Notes under the pieces: model-generated
Database searches by the model: none
The model's input: only the letters and a program-made list of their open reading frames with translations
Told to the model about the DNA's origin: nothing
Translations under genes and position numbers: made by a program
Part shown: piece by piece, positions 16,124-29,250 of the stretch
How the letters are laid out: every line of letters starts with the position of its first letter
Position numbering within the stretch: the first letter of the stretch is position 1
Assembly: GCA_037179515.1 (NCBI GenBank)
Contig: JAXCGZ010011647.1
Location: 20,008 to 84,007 of the forward strand
Length of the DNA stretch: 64,000 bases
Direction: 5' to 3'
Origin: Halocaridina rubra
Taxonomy: Eukaryota > Arthropoda > Malacostraca > Decapoda > Atyidae

Positions 16124-16184
<61 letters not shown>
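16124..16184. repeat. (TC)n tract, left of SINE1
   Basis: About 60 bp of TC; SINE1 starts at 16185. Confidence 0.98.
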
Positions 16185-16186
<2 letters not shown>

Positions 16187-16384
16187 TAGTACAGTGGCAA
16201 CGCGCTGGCTTCGCATTCACGAGGTCGAAAGATCGGTTCCCGTCCAAGACCGAGAGTTTAAGCTGTTTACTGGCAGGAACTGCTGTGGTTGGACATCACA
16301 GTGGGGGGTTGGGGCTTGCCCTGGCTGACGAATACCCATTGTAATGAAATGGAAATAAAGTTTGTTTGTTTGTTTGTTTGTTTG

Positions 16385-16386
<2 letters not shown>
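16185..16386 (+). mobile_element. tRNA-derived SINE1 with (TTTG)n tail
   Basis: Near-identical to 5850-6063: head GCTAGTACAGTGGCAACG, B-box-like AGATCGGTTCCCGTCC, and end AATGGAAATAAAG followed by (TTTG)5. It lies between two (TC)n runs and is absent from the matching place in E4 copy B, so it inserted after, or was lost after, the A/B duplication. Confidence 0.75.

Positions 16387-16472
<86 letters not shown>
16387..16472. repeat. (TC)n tract, right of SINE1
   Basis: About 85 bp of TC. Confidence 0.98.
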
Positions 16473-16477
<5 letters not shown>

Positions 16478-17212
16478 ATTCTATTCTACCCAATAGGGTG
16501 GGTGTATATATAATGTATAATGATGATGATCTTTTCTTATTGTAATCCTCTTTGTACTGGTGAAAGAAGCCTCCGTGTGCACTTATTTACTATATTTAAA
16601 AAAAAAAAAAATAATATAGTAAATAAGTGCCCGCGGAGGCTTCTTCCACCAGTACAAAGAGGATTACGATAAGAAAAGATCATCATTATTATACATTATA
16701 TATACACCCACCCTACCTCTGTCATATGTCTATCTAATCTACATTTTAAGATGTCTAAGTAATACAATTCAGAATCTGAATTCCAGATCAAAACTTAGCA
16801 CGAGGGTCTGCCCCTCTCTTTTTTCTCTCTTACTTTATTTAATTTTCGTGCTTTTCCCTCCAATTCCCTTATATCCTTAATCCCCTCCCTTTTTTTTTCC
16901 CTCCTATCCCATCCCATCCTAAAAAAAAAAGAAAAAAAAGGTATTGGCATTTATTATCCTACTAGGAATACTCTACGGTATTACCAAGCCAATTTTCTCC
17001 AATTTCCCTTCTGAACCTAAATTTATCAAGCTTAAATCCATTACCCATTACGAGTTCTGGTTTGATCATGAATTTTTAAAACTTTATTAATATCACCCTT
17101 GTTAATCCCTTTAAACCATTTATACACCTCAATCATATCCCCCTAACTCTGTGCCTCTCTAGAGAATGTAGATTAAGTTTTTTTAATCTGTCATATGGTA
17201 GATTTAGGCATT
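16473..17212 (-). mobile_element. tail-to-tail LINE-D pair forming a ~100-bp hairpin
   Basis: A short plus-strand LINE-D 3' end (16498-16597) meets, through an A14 run (16598-16611), the 3' end of a longer minus-strand copy (17212 to 16612). The arms pair almost fully (for example GAAGAAGCCTCCG with CGGAGGCTTCTTC). The minus copy continues upstream into reverse-transcriptase C-terminal codons and starts at the same 5' truncation point (TGCAATGCCTAAATC reversed, near 17205) as copies B and C. Confidence 0.65.
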
Positions 17213-17684
17213 GCAAAATAATTTTTTTTTTCGTTTTTTAGTCTTGCTTTGGTTATTTATAATTCTTATTTTATCTTTGTATACATATGCAGATAGAGGT
17301 TCGTTCTCCTGCATCTTCCTTCTCTTCTACCACATAAGTTACTTGCTCATTGCCACCATGCATGTCCAAGTGTACTGTATAACTGTTGCCCACTGCATAA
17401 TAAAGTATAGTAATGTATGTTAATTTCTAGCTGTAAAGTGAATATGAATATCTTTTGTATACTGTACTCTTAAAAATAGATACAGGGCTTTCTGCTTTGC
17501 TATGTAGTAATAAAATATGTTTTTTACTTATCTTATAGCTTTGGCATGGTGTGTCTATGTAAGGTTTGGAACGTATCTATGCCCTTTATCATTGTTTCCT
17601 ATGGATAATAACTTGTTTTTTCACGCAATTTTCCATTTACCCGACCCTTCTGAGAACCTATCTAGGCGCTATTCTGAGAACTAG

Positions 17685-17792
<108 letters not shown>

Positions 17793-17904
17793 CTTGTTCC
17801 TTTTATACGCGATTTTTTTATCCATGAAATTGCAATAATGCCCCCCAAAAATAATAGTGAAAAACTCGGATTTCGCAGGGGGAAAAAAAAAAAAAAAAAA
17901 TTAA

Positions 17905-18112
17905 AGATTATTGTGACACCAGGATGGACCAAAAAATGATAAAATAAAACAGCCTTTATCAGGCTGTAAAGAGAAACAGATGGAGAGTGTAATGACCTGT
18001 CAGATGTGAAGGTATTATAAAAGATGTGTAATGAATATCCAGCTCTCTGCTGGGTTTTAATATACCTCTGCATTACTCTCATGATGTCTATTCCAAAAAT
18101 TCTCCTTAAATC
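17905..18112 (-). mobile_element. mini-LINE-A inside E4 copy B
   Basis: Near-identical to 15692-15895; a duplicate carried along with the unit, not an independent insertion. Confidence 0.6.
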
Positions 18113-18167
<55 letters not shown>

Positions 18168-18210
18168 GTTTTTAACAATAATTTTCCTTTGATGATGATT
18201 GTGGAGATTA

Positions 18211-18245
<35 letters not shown>

Positions 18246-18334
18246 ATCATTATTATTACGAATTTGTAATTAAACCATTATTTTTACAATAAATAATGTA
18301 GTTTTGGTTGAATGAACAAGAGTTAATTAAAGAC

Positions 18335-18425
<91 letters not shown>

Positions 18426-18429
<4 letters not shown>

Positions 18430-18551
18430 ATTCTATTCTACCCAATAGGGTGGGTGTATATATAATGCATAATGATGATGATCTTTTCTTATCGTAATCC
18501 TCTTTGTACTGGTGAAAGAAGCCTCCGCAGGCGCTTAATTACTATATTAAA

Positions 18552-18645
<94 letters not shown>

Positions 18646-19030
18646 AATAAGCGCCCACGGAGGCTTCTTCCACCAGTACAAAGAGGATTACAATAAGAAA
18701 AGATTATCATCATTATACATTATATATACACCCACCCTACCTCTGTCATATGTCTATCTAATCTACATTTGAAGGTGTCTAAGGAATTGGCATTTATAAT
18801 CCTACTAGGAATACTCTACGGTATTACCAAGGCAATTTTCACCAATTTCCCTTCTGAGCCTAAATTTATCAAGATTAAATCCATTACCCATTACGAGTTC
18901 TGGTTTGATCATGAATTTTTAAAACTTTATTAATATCACCCTTGTTGATCTCTTTAAACATGTGCCTCTCTAGAGAATGTAGATTAAGTTTTTTAATCTG
19001 TCATATGGTAGATGTAGGCATTGCATAATT
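18426..19030 (-). mobile_element. tail-to-tail LINE-D pair in copy B, split by (AT)n
   Basis: Plus arm 18445-18548, then A10 and an (AT)n tract (18558-18642), then minus arm 18643-18745 leading into LINE-D C-terminal codons up to about 19030. In copy A the same arms are split only by an A-run, so the microsatellite grew out of, or replaced, the A/T-rich spacer. Confidence 0.65.
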
Positions 19031-19494
19031 AATTTTTTTTTCGTTTTTTAGTCTTGCTTTGGTTATTTATAATTCTTATTTTATCTTTGCATACATTTGC
19101 AGATAGAGGCTCGTTCTCCTGCATCCTCCTCCTCTTCTACCACATAAGTTACTTGCTCACTGCAACCATGCATGTCCCAGTGTACTGTATAACTGTTGCC
19201 CACTGCATAATAGAGTAAAGTATAGTAATGTATGTTAATTTCTAGCTGTAAAGTGAATATGAATATCTTTTGTATACTCTTAAAAATAGATACAGGGCTT
19301 TCTGCTTTGCTATGTAGTAATAAAATATGTTGTTTACTTATCCTATATCTTTGGCATGGTGTGTCTATGTAAGGTTTGGAACGTATCTATGCCCTTTATC
19401 ATTGTTTCCTATGGAAAATAACTCGTTTTTTCACGCGATTTTCCATTTACCCGACACTTCTGAGAACCTATCTAGGCGTTATTCTGAGAACTAG

Positions 19495-22010
<2,516 letters not shown>

Positions 22011-22174
22011 TGATTAATAAATGCTAATTTATCTAAGAATATAACGTAAAGTTAGCTGTAAGGTAAAGATATACATCTAATTTGTTATTAAAGGGGGGAG
22101 TGTCTAGTATATAAGAATGATAACACATCAGAGGCATGTATTTTTATGGTGGTGATGTACTGTCTAATCACATG

Positions 22175-22201
22175 CATACATACACACACACACACACACA
22201 G
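22175..22201. repeat. (AC)n at the 5' junction of LINE-C
   Basis: CATACATACACACAC-type run ending directly at the truncated LINE-C 5' end. Confidence 0.9.
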
Positions 22202-23417
22202 GAAACATATCTCTCTTCACTTGGAATCCTTCAACTTTTTGTCTGTGAGGCAACATGGCTTCAGAGAAGGAAGATCAACAGTAACAAACTTATTAGAATT
22301 TTATGATGAGGTAAGCCAAATCTTACAGGAAAGAGAGGTCTGGGCAGATTGCATATTCCTAGACTTCCAGAAAGCGTTTGACACTGTTCCACATGGGAGA
22401 CTTATTAGGAAGCTGCAATCAATGGCTAGAATAGGTGGAAATGTCTTGGAATGGATAAAAACTTACTTAGAAGGAAGGGAACAGAGGGTTAGAGTAAGAC
22501 ACTCAGTGTCTGAATGGAGAAGAGTTAGTAGTGGAGTTCCACAGGGTTCAGTTTTAGGGCCACTTTTGTTCCTTGTATATGTAAATGACCTACCAGAGTC
22601 TGTAAATTCATTCATGAATATGTTTGCAGATGATGCAAAGATTGTGAAGAAAGTAAAAAACGAGAACAATGGTAGAGAACTTCAGGAGGATCTAAATAAT
22701 CTGCATGAGTGGTCAGAAAAGTGGCTAATGAAATTCAATACTTCAAAATGTAAGGTAATGAGAATGGGTACAAGTGCAAGAAGGCCCAAGCTTGACTACT
22801 CGGTGGCTGGAGTACAACTTCAAGAGACAGAAAATGAGAGAGATCTAGGAGTAAACATACTGGCAGATTTGTCTCCAGAAATACATATAAATGGCGTAGT
22901 AAGGGCAGCATATGCATTCTTATCAAATGTAAGGGTAGCCTTCAGGCACATGGACAAGGAAATGTTCAGAAATATTTATGTAACCTATGTGAGGCCAAAA
23001 CTCGAATATGCAGCCCCCTTTTGGAATCCGCACTTGAAAAAGCACATAGCTAAGCTTGAAAAAGTTCAAAGACATGCCACGAAACTGGTGCCAGAAATAC
23101 GCAATCTCGGTTATGATGAGAGGCTGAGGCAATTAGACTTGCCATCACTCGAAGCTAGAAGAGTAAGGGGGGATATGGTGACAGTCTTTAAATTCCTTCA
23201 TGGTTATGATAGAGTGGATAGGGATCGATATTTCGATATGGCTGGCTCTAGAACTAGAGGTCATAGTTTGAAGCTTCGTAAGAAAACTTGTTTGCAGGAA
23301 GTAAGGAAATACTTTTTCAGTGTAAGAGTAGTTGATAATTGGAATTCGCTAAGCGAGGAGGTAGTTAATGCTATCTCAATCCATAGTTTTAAGGACAGGT
23401 ATGATAAGTATCACTAA
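22202..23417 (+). CDS. LINE-C reverse-transcriptase C-terminal part, open but lacking its N-terminus
   Basis: Motifs in order: HGFREGRSTVTNLLEFYDE, FLDFQKAFDTVPHG (RT motif A, catalytic Asp), SSGVPQGSVLGPLLF (motif B), MFADDAKIV (motif C, FADD), then thumb motifs LMKFNTSKCKVMRMG and RDLGVN, and the C-terminal EAAP-like WNPHLKKHIAKLEKVQ. The stop follows DRYDKYH. The endonuclease and fingers are missing because of 5' truncation, so it cannot mobilise itself. The methionines upstream in the (AC)n are not part of the element. Confidence 0.8.
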
Positions 23418-23508
23418 GTCTAAAAATGGAACCGATCAGGAGACGGGAAGATACGAGCTTTGGGCTCTTTCCCGTAAACACAATTAGGTAATCACAATTA
23501 GGTAATCT
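22202..23508 (+). mobile_element. LINE-C copy (22 kb), 5'-truncated, recent
   Basis: Starts inside ORF2 (RKHISLHLESFNF) right after (AC)n and runs to the 3' tail, which is a 14-mer repeated (ACAATTAGGTAATC) and then (AG)n. The frame from 22202 to the stop at 23415-23417 is open for about 405 codons. It is near-identical to the copy at 55113-56452, so it is young. CR1/L2 elements typically end in short tandem repeats without poly(A), which fits. Confidence 0.85.
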
Positions 23509-23570
23509 CACAGAGAGAGAGAGAGAGAGGAGAGAGAGAGGAGAGGAGAGAGAGAGAGAGAGAGAGAGAT
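23509..23570. repeat. (AG)n tract at the 3' end of LINE-C
   Basis: Imperfect GA repeats following the 14-mer tail. Confidence 0.95.
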
Positions 23571-24448
23571 ATTAAATACTTTATTATGATTATATCAAAA
23601 GACTTTATTATGATTATATCAATGTGATATACTGACAACTGAAAAAAAAATATCAATGTAATTTACAGACTACTGATAAAGTAGCATGAAAGTTTCCAAG
23701 TTTTTTTTTTATTATTAAAATTACCAGTATTCCTCCTGTAATTACTAAGCCTTTCTGCTATGCTATAAACCCTAGTTGTAGTTTTCCAAATGCATTGTTT
23801 TTTTTGGCATTAACACTAACTTGAAGAACTGTTTCGCTGCAATTGTATAAAGATTTTTTCTCATAGTTTCATGTATTAAATCTAAATAACTTTTTTAGTT
23901 TTCTGTTTGTTTGTTTCATAAACCTAAAAGGCCCATTATTCTAATAACTCATAAATTATTAAGGGAGTGATGTGAAGACATTGTTGATACCGACTTCAAC
24001 AAGAAATTGTTCTTTAACAGTACTACTCGTTTTTTATTTTAATCATCTCTTTACTCATAATGATTTGCTTAACTCATATAATAGTTTTTCATTTTCTGAG
24101 GTGCTGGCTCAATTTTTGTTATTATTTCAACGTCCTTCTACTCTGCTGAAGTGGAATGAGTATTTTATTTGTAGGAATTTGTTTGCCAACTTCTTTTCTT
24201 GTGATGCTGCATGAAGTTTACAATCAGCTACTTTCCCTTACATAAAAGTGAATCATGTCTTTGCACTACAGAACATAGTCAATTAGATTGGTTGTGTGAA
24301 AGCTAAGAAATCTATTTTGTAGGTGCTGGGTCTATAGGAAACCCAAGAGGGCATGCTGATGCCTAGAGATATGATATTGGAGGTACATCAAAAGCAGGCA
24401 AAATTTAGTAGGATGGATATGGTAATGTGTCCATGATTGCATCCTCTA
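23571..24448. other. intron sequence, nothing recognised
   Basis: AT-rich. A 16-bp direct repeat (GACTTTATTATGATTATATC, two copies at 23579-23620) is the only local structure seen. Confidence 0.4.
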
Positions 24449-24630
24449 CAGTAGTGGCCTCTCTGACTCAGCGGTAACGCTCGTGACTTTAATTCAATAA
24501 GTCATGGGTTCGCAGCCTGCCATGGTGTGAAGATAACGAGGGCATTTACTCAGGGTAAAGGTCACACTAGCCAATACCAAAGTTATTTGTAAGAAAGTAG
24601 AAAAAGGAGTCGCTGACATAAAACCGATTG
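24449..24630 (+). mobile_element. tRNA-derived SINE (SINE3)
   Basis: GGCCTCTCTGACTCAGCGGT (A-box region) and CATGGGTTCGCAGCCTGCC (B box GGGTTCGCAGCC at about 24508) are spaced as in a tRNA. The body follows (ACTCAGGGTAAAGGTCACAC) and ends near CATCACTGTA. A single copy is seen here, so it could also be a lone tRNA pseudogene with flank. Confidence 0.55.
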
Positions 24631-25816
24631 CATCACTGTATATTTTACAGTCCTAGGGAGTGAACCCGTCTTGTTGTAAGAGGTAATAATCTTCCAGGAC
24701 CACTATTTCATCATGGACTCTGGGGGCATCATTGAAGAAGCTGGGGAAGAATCCCTCAGAAATTGGACTACAGAGGTATTTTATTAAGTCAATGTCATTG
24801 CAGCCCTCTGAGAGCTGAATATACCCAGAGGTACTGACAACATGGAAAGACAAAAGAACACACACATGGCAATAGAACATCAGAACCAGAAAACCTTGCT
24901 GATATCTAAGGGAATGAAATACAAACATGATAAAGATGAGTAACAGCATACAGTATCTGGAACATTTCTTCTAATGAAGGAATAAATGCCTTTACGGAAC
25001 AACATCTATCTATCTATCAATATACATGAGCCATGTTACAACGTGGAAGACAAATATTATTGAGATTGAGCAATATCTATCTGATTTTAATTTTTTTATA
25101 CATAAACATAAATACTCTTTCAACATTAAGTATATATCCTTAACTTATTCTTTATATGCAATATTGCAATGATAAATACGCCTGGAATAGCATCAGATCG
25201 AATATTACTAAATATATTTCTTGGCCCTTCAATGTACTTCTAATGCATGCAATGTTGCAATAATTATAGAAATGCTTATGCTAGTTGAAAATAATCTTGA
25301 GTTTTTTCATGTAACTTAATATCGAAAACAAGGGTTCTTTAAATGGACCACAGGGACATGTTGTGCTCTGCTGTCTTTGTCACAGGAAAAAAGAAACTTA
25401 TAAAAGGGAAAACATATTACTATGATCCAAGGTAGTCGCCTCAGCTAAATTACCAGACAACCTGCATACAGTTGTAGTAAAAAAAACTAAGTTAATGATG
25501 TTATTTTAGTGCAAACAAGGATGAAAATAAAGTGAATTCAAGCTTCCTACAACCGAGTAAAAGCAAATCAAGAAAAACGTATTGGGCTCTGAACTCTTTA
25601 AGACTTGGGGCATTTTTCCCCCTGTGAGCCACTATGTATAGCTCATAAATGTCATAAATCAAGCTTCCAAAAGCACAAGGTTGGAATTCTCTACTTCCAT
25701 ATTGTTGTTAGGAGGAGGCCATACCTACTCAGTATGGTGGTATGGCACATTTCACAAGAGTACAGTTTGGTGGGCTAGTTGAAGATAAAAATAATAAATA
25801 ATCATTCAAAGCAAAC
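24631..25816. other. intron sequence, nothing recognised
   Basis: No coding or repeat signal I can support. Confidence 0.4.
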
Positions 25817-26022
25817 CTTCATTAGGCTTGTTGTCCTCTGCTCTTCTATTTCAGGGGGTACAGGTTCAATTGTACGTGGAGTTTTCTTGTCAAGAAATGG
25901 GTTGACTCTCTTCTCGTGCTGCGTTGATGGAAGCGAATGCTGGTTTTTTCGTCTACGATAATCAGTTATCAAGTTAGCAACTTCCCTCTCCGTTACAACT
26001 CTGTACACGCTTTGCTGGCCTC
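25817..26022 (-). CDS. ARFGEF3: ARFGEF3/BIG3-like protein, penultimate coding exon
   Basis: Acceptor ATTTCAG at 26023-26029 (minus strand), donor AAG|GTTTGC at 25816. The 206-nt exon supplies two bases to finish the codon left open by the 1-kb exon, then 68 codons: GQQSVYRVVTEREVANLITD, then YRRRKNQHSLPS and EPVPPEIEEQRTTSLMK. It leaves in phase 0, matching the last exon. The basic YRRRK patch followed by a proline/charge-rich linker looks like a flexible connector between helical repeats. The joined phases across three exons are the main evidence that this is a real exon. The GTG at 26006-26008 is internal, not a start. Confidence 0.75.
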
Positions 26023-26800
26023 CTGAAATTGAATGAAGACAGCTTCAAAATATTTTGAGCATTTATGAACCAAATTGAAAATATTTTCATTTCAAAATAT
26101 ACTGTGATTATTGCTTGCAAACATAAAAGCAACTTGATCATACAAGTTCGTTACAAAACTACTGTCACTGCATATTCATTATCATGAAAAATACAAATAC
26201 CAAATATTTCTTTAAAATTACAACTCTGATTGCCACATATCACATTAACTTTAGCTAATATAGAATTCACTGAGTTTGCAACATGGTTAGTCACTGCATA
26301 TCCTCTACACTGACAGGTGTGAGCACTAACATTAAAACTGGATGGTCCTTTATCATTATATCTACTTAAGTTTTCTCATCTGTTGTTGAATGAGAAAATT
26401 TATCCAGTCTGAGACATGATAAATCTATGGTGCATTAACAGGCTGTCCTATCAGGAGAGAGCTACCATAGAATACTCTGCATAGCTATGTGTAAGTACCA
26501 ACAATATTAATCAATGTAAGCTCTGAAAGCAGAATGAAGTAAAAAGGTACATATTAACGTGGGTTAGTACTGTTGGATCTACCCTCTGTGTATTTATTCA
26601 CAATACAGATATAGCTGGTAATAGTGACACTGCTTACTAACATACTTGCCCACCCAATGCCTCTGCTTCATTCTCGAAAAACATATTTAAGTAGATTATA
26701 TACACCCTCTGCAAATCTCCATAGTCATGCATAAATAAGTATCTCGGTACATACCAGAGCTCAGAAATAGAAATACTTTTGAAAAATCACATTTATCACA
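26023..26800. other. intron sequence, nothing recognised
   Basis: AT-rich, no structure seen. Confidence 0.4.
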
Positions 26801-29040
26801 ATTATAACATAGATGTAGTTGCATTCTCAGCTGCCTGGTCAAACAGCCCCAAGTCACCAGGGAAGGTCATGACCAAATCGGGGCTTTCCCACAAAGCTCT
26901 CAAGAAGGGTATATTGTGCTGTTGGTATATGTGGTTGAAAGCTGTGTAGTTTTCTATAATGTGTCTGATTTTATGTGATGATGTGTAATATCTTGGAAGG
27001 ACATCACTGACAAATCCATCCAGCCTCCTCTGATAGGGAGGATTCAGGATGGATATCAGGACTTTGTGCATGCAGCTGTGTGTTATCATCGAGTAACTGG
27101 ATGGGATGTCATGTTAACTGGGTATGGATATATTTGCAGCGACTGGTTTGAGATGGGTGAGGGAGAAGAAATGACAATACTTACTTGAGATATTGTGTGC
27201 TACGGGTTGTTTTCATGCTCTTTAGCATCTGTGGGTGAGCTGCTATGTAGTGTTGTAGGTGGAGTTGGTTAGTGGAGGCTGTGAAGAATATTTGTGTGCC
27301 TTTCATGTCGAGATGGTCTTTGACTTTGAGGACTTTTATTTCTTGGTGTAAATGGTCTCTGGGTGTGCAGCCTGTAACTACTTTTAGTGCTTTGTTTTGT
27401 ATAACCTACAGGGTGTTAGTGAGGCTGTGTACTGTTGTAGTGATTTCTTTGTAGTGTCCTAGTTTGTATGGGGAAGTGTCCAGAGAGCATTAAGTCTCTG
27501 TATCAGTTTGTTTCTGATCAAAATGCCATGTTTATGAGATGATACTGATGTATCATATGTTACACCGAGGATTTTAGATGCGTGTTAAGGGATGTTGCTT
27601 TTATGGCTAGGTCCAATTTAAGTCTGTTTGTGATGAACCATTCAAGTAGTGTGTTGAGGTAATGCTGGAGAAGAGTTGCAGCTATGTTTGCATTTGTGAC
27701 TGTAATGTTGTCTGCGTTGGAAGCTATGTGATCTTAGGGTGAGTGTGGAGTGGGTAGAGGCTACATATATAGATTAAAAATATCACAGATCCATATGGGA
27801 CCCTATTTATAAAATCTAATGATGTCTGATGATGGGCTGGCAAATGATATGTGTTCACACCTGCCTGCGAGCTAGTTGGTTAGATATCACTTTGTGCTAC
27901 TCAGCATGTCAGTGTTGAAAATATTATCGTGAGGTTATAGTAGGGGATGGCATCAAATCTTTTACTTCTTTCTAATGTGACAAGAAGTGTCCTATGTGCC
28001 AATTTAGCTAAGCTGTTGCAATACAAAATTCTTTGTGTCAGGGCTAAAGGAAGAGTGTTTGTGGAGTGGAATGGTCTGAATCAGTGTCGTGATGAGGCTA
28101 AAGGACACTTAAGTGTAATTTGTTGCCATATTAGTAAGTCGATGGCTTTAGAAGGAGTGCAGAGCAGTGCAATGGGGTGAGGTGAAGAGGGTGGTGAAGG
28201 GTATTTGCTGGCTTTGGGGATTGAAATAATGACAACATGCTTTTAGTTGTTGGTTGACGTATTGTGTGCGTAGCTGTAGTAAGATATGTTAGTGATTGCT
28301 TGTATGCCTTGTGGCCCCAGGTGTCAGAGGTGTAAGTTGCTTACATATCTGGACCACAGGCAAATGACAGCTTGAGATTGGAGATTATGCGTTTTGTCCG
28401 ATGGTTAGTGAAAAGTGTCTTGTCTGAGTCTGCAGAGAATAGTCTCTTACATCTGATGACCCATCAGTAGTCATGGTGAGGGTGAAAATAAATGACATGA
28501 GAGAAATGGCTGATGAAGCTATATGCTTGTTGATTGTCTGAGGGCATAGTTTTTGTGTTGTGATGGTAGCATGTGATTTTGCTGTGTTACTATTTTATAG
28601 TGTAAGGCTGTTTATTGTTTTGTAGAGCTTGTTGGTGCAAGTAAATATTCCAAATTAATGTTTGTTATTCAATTAGTTTATTGTTTATTTGAGAGTCCAT
28701 AGCTATATTTGTTGAGTAGCGTTCTTTTAGTAGGATGTTAGAGAATGTTTTAGCGAGTCACATTGTCTGATGAAATCTTGAATTTCCAGTATGAAACTGA
28801 GGTTGTGTCTTTTTTGCTAACTCTATCGATACATTTTTGTTTTTGTTTTTCTTGAATTATTATCTTTAAAGAGTGTAGAGCATCATTTATTTTTGTAATG
28901 GGTGTACTGATTAGCATTTCAAATTGCTTTTCTGTTTCATTAGTGAGAGATTCCAAGTTGGCTCCTTTGGAATTGGTGTATGTGTGTCTGCAGCCAGCTG
29001 GGGGGGGGGGGTCTTGTGTTGGTTGTAAGAAGGTGGTCAT
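26801..29040 (-). mobile_element. old Jockey-like LINE relic
   Basis: The minus strand, read across frames, gives reverse-transcriptase pieces in the right order. FDAIPYYNLT lies near 27950. RVPYGSVIFNLYM (from GVPQGSVLSPTLFNLY) lies near 27800. ASNADNITV (from the YADD box, second D lost) lies near 27710. FITNRLKLDLAIKAT lies near 27630-27600. VIQNKALKVVTGCTPRDHLHQ follows near 27405-27345, then LDMKGTQIFFTAS, and a C-terminal cysteine-poor region (26802-27089: LDGFVSDVLPRYYTSSHK, FLRALWESPD). The 5' part near 28750-29040 may be the element's ORF1 or leader. It has many stops and is long dead. Confidence 0.65.
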
Positions 29041-29179
29041 ACCCTAAAGTTTTGACCACCTTCCATGGTGTCGAGGGGGCGAGAATCAAAAACAGGAGGT
29101 GATGTCTGGAGAAGATGGTAAGGAGTGATCTTAGTGGGAAAATTATATATTCATGACTTATCTGGAATTAGAAGGTTTC

Positions 29180-29250
29180 TTGATTTTTAAGCAATAGCCT
29201 TCCTTGGGGACTCGGGGCTGTTTGACCAGGCATTTTATGGAACAACTACA
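29180..29250 (+). mobile_element. short inverted copy of the Jockey-like 3' coding end
   Basis: CTTGGGGACTCGGGGCTG and TTTGACCAGGCA match, in opposite orientation, the GDLGLFDQAAEN codons at about 26825-26870. It lies just beyond the presumed 5' end of the minus-strand relic, so the two form a wide inverted repeat. Confidence 0.5.

Noticed and set aside
16047..16513. Open frames of Ser-Leu or Arg-Glu repeats
   Set aside because: Translations of (TC)n tracts; the same appears at 54652-55120.
22146..22201. Methionine start of a LINE-C protein in the (AC)n region (MVVMYCL then HTHTHT)
   Set aside because: These codons come from flanking DNA and the microsatellite; the element starts at 22202 in mid-ORF2.
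26802..27089. Extra exon of the ARFGEF3-like gene
   Set aside because: It lies in intron 1 on the right strand but matches the C-terminal region of a LINE, is followed by RT remnants in order, and the flanking exons already join in phase without it.
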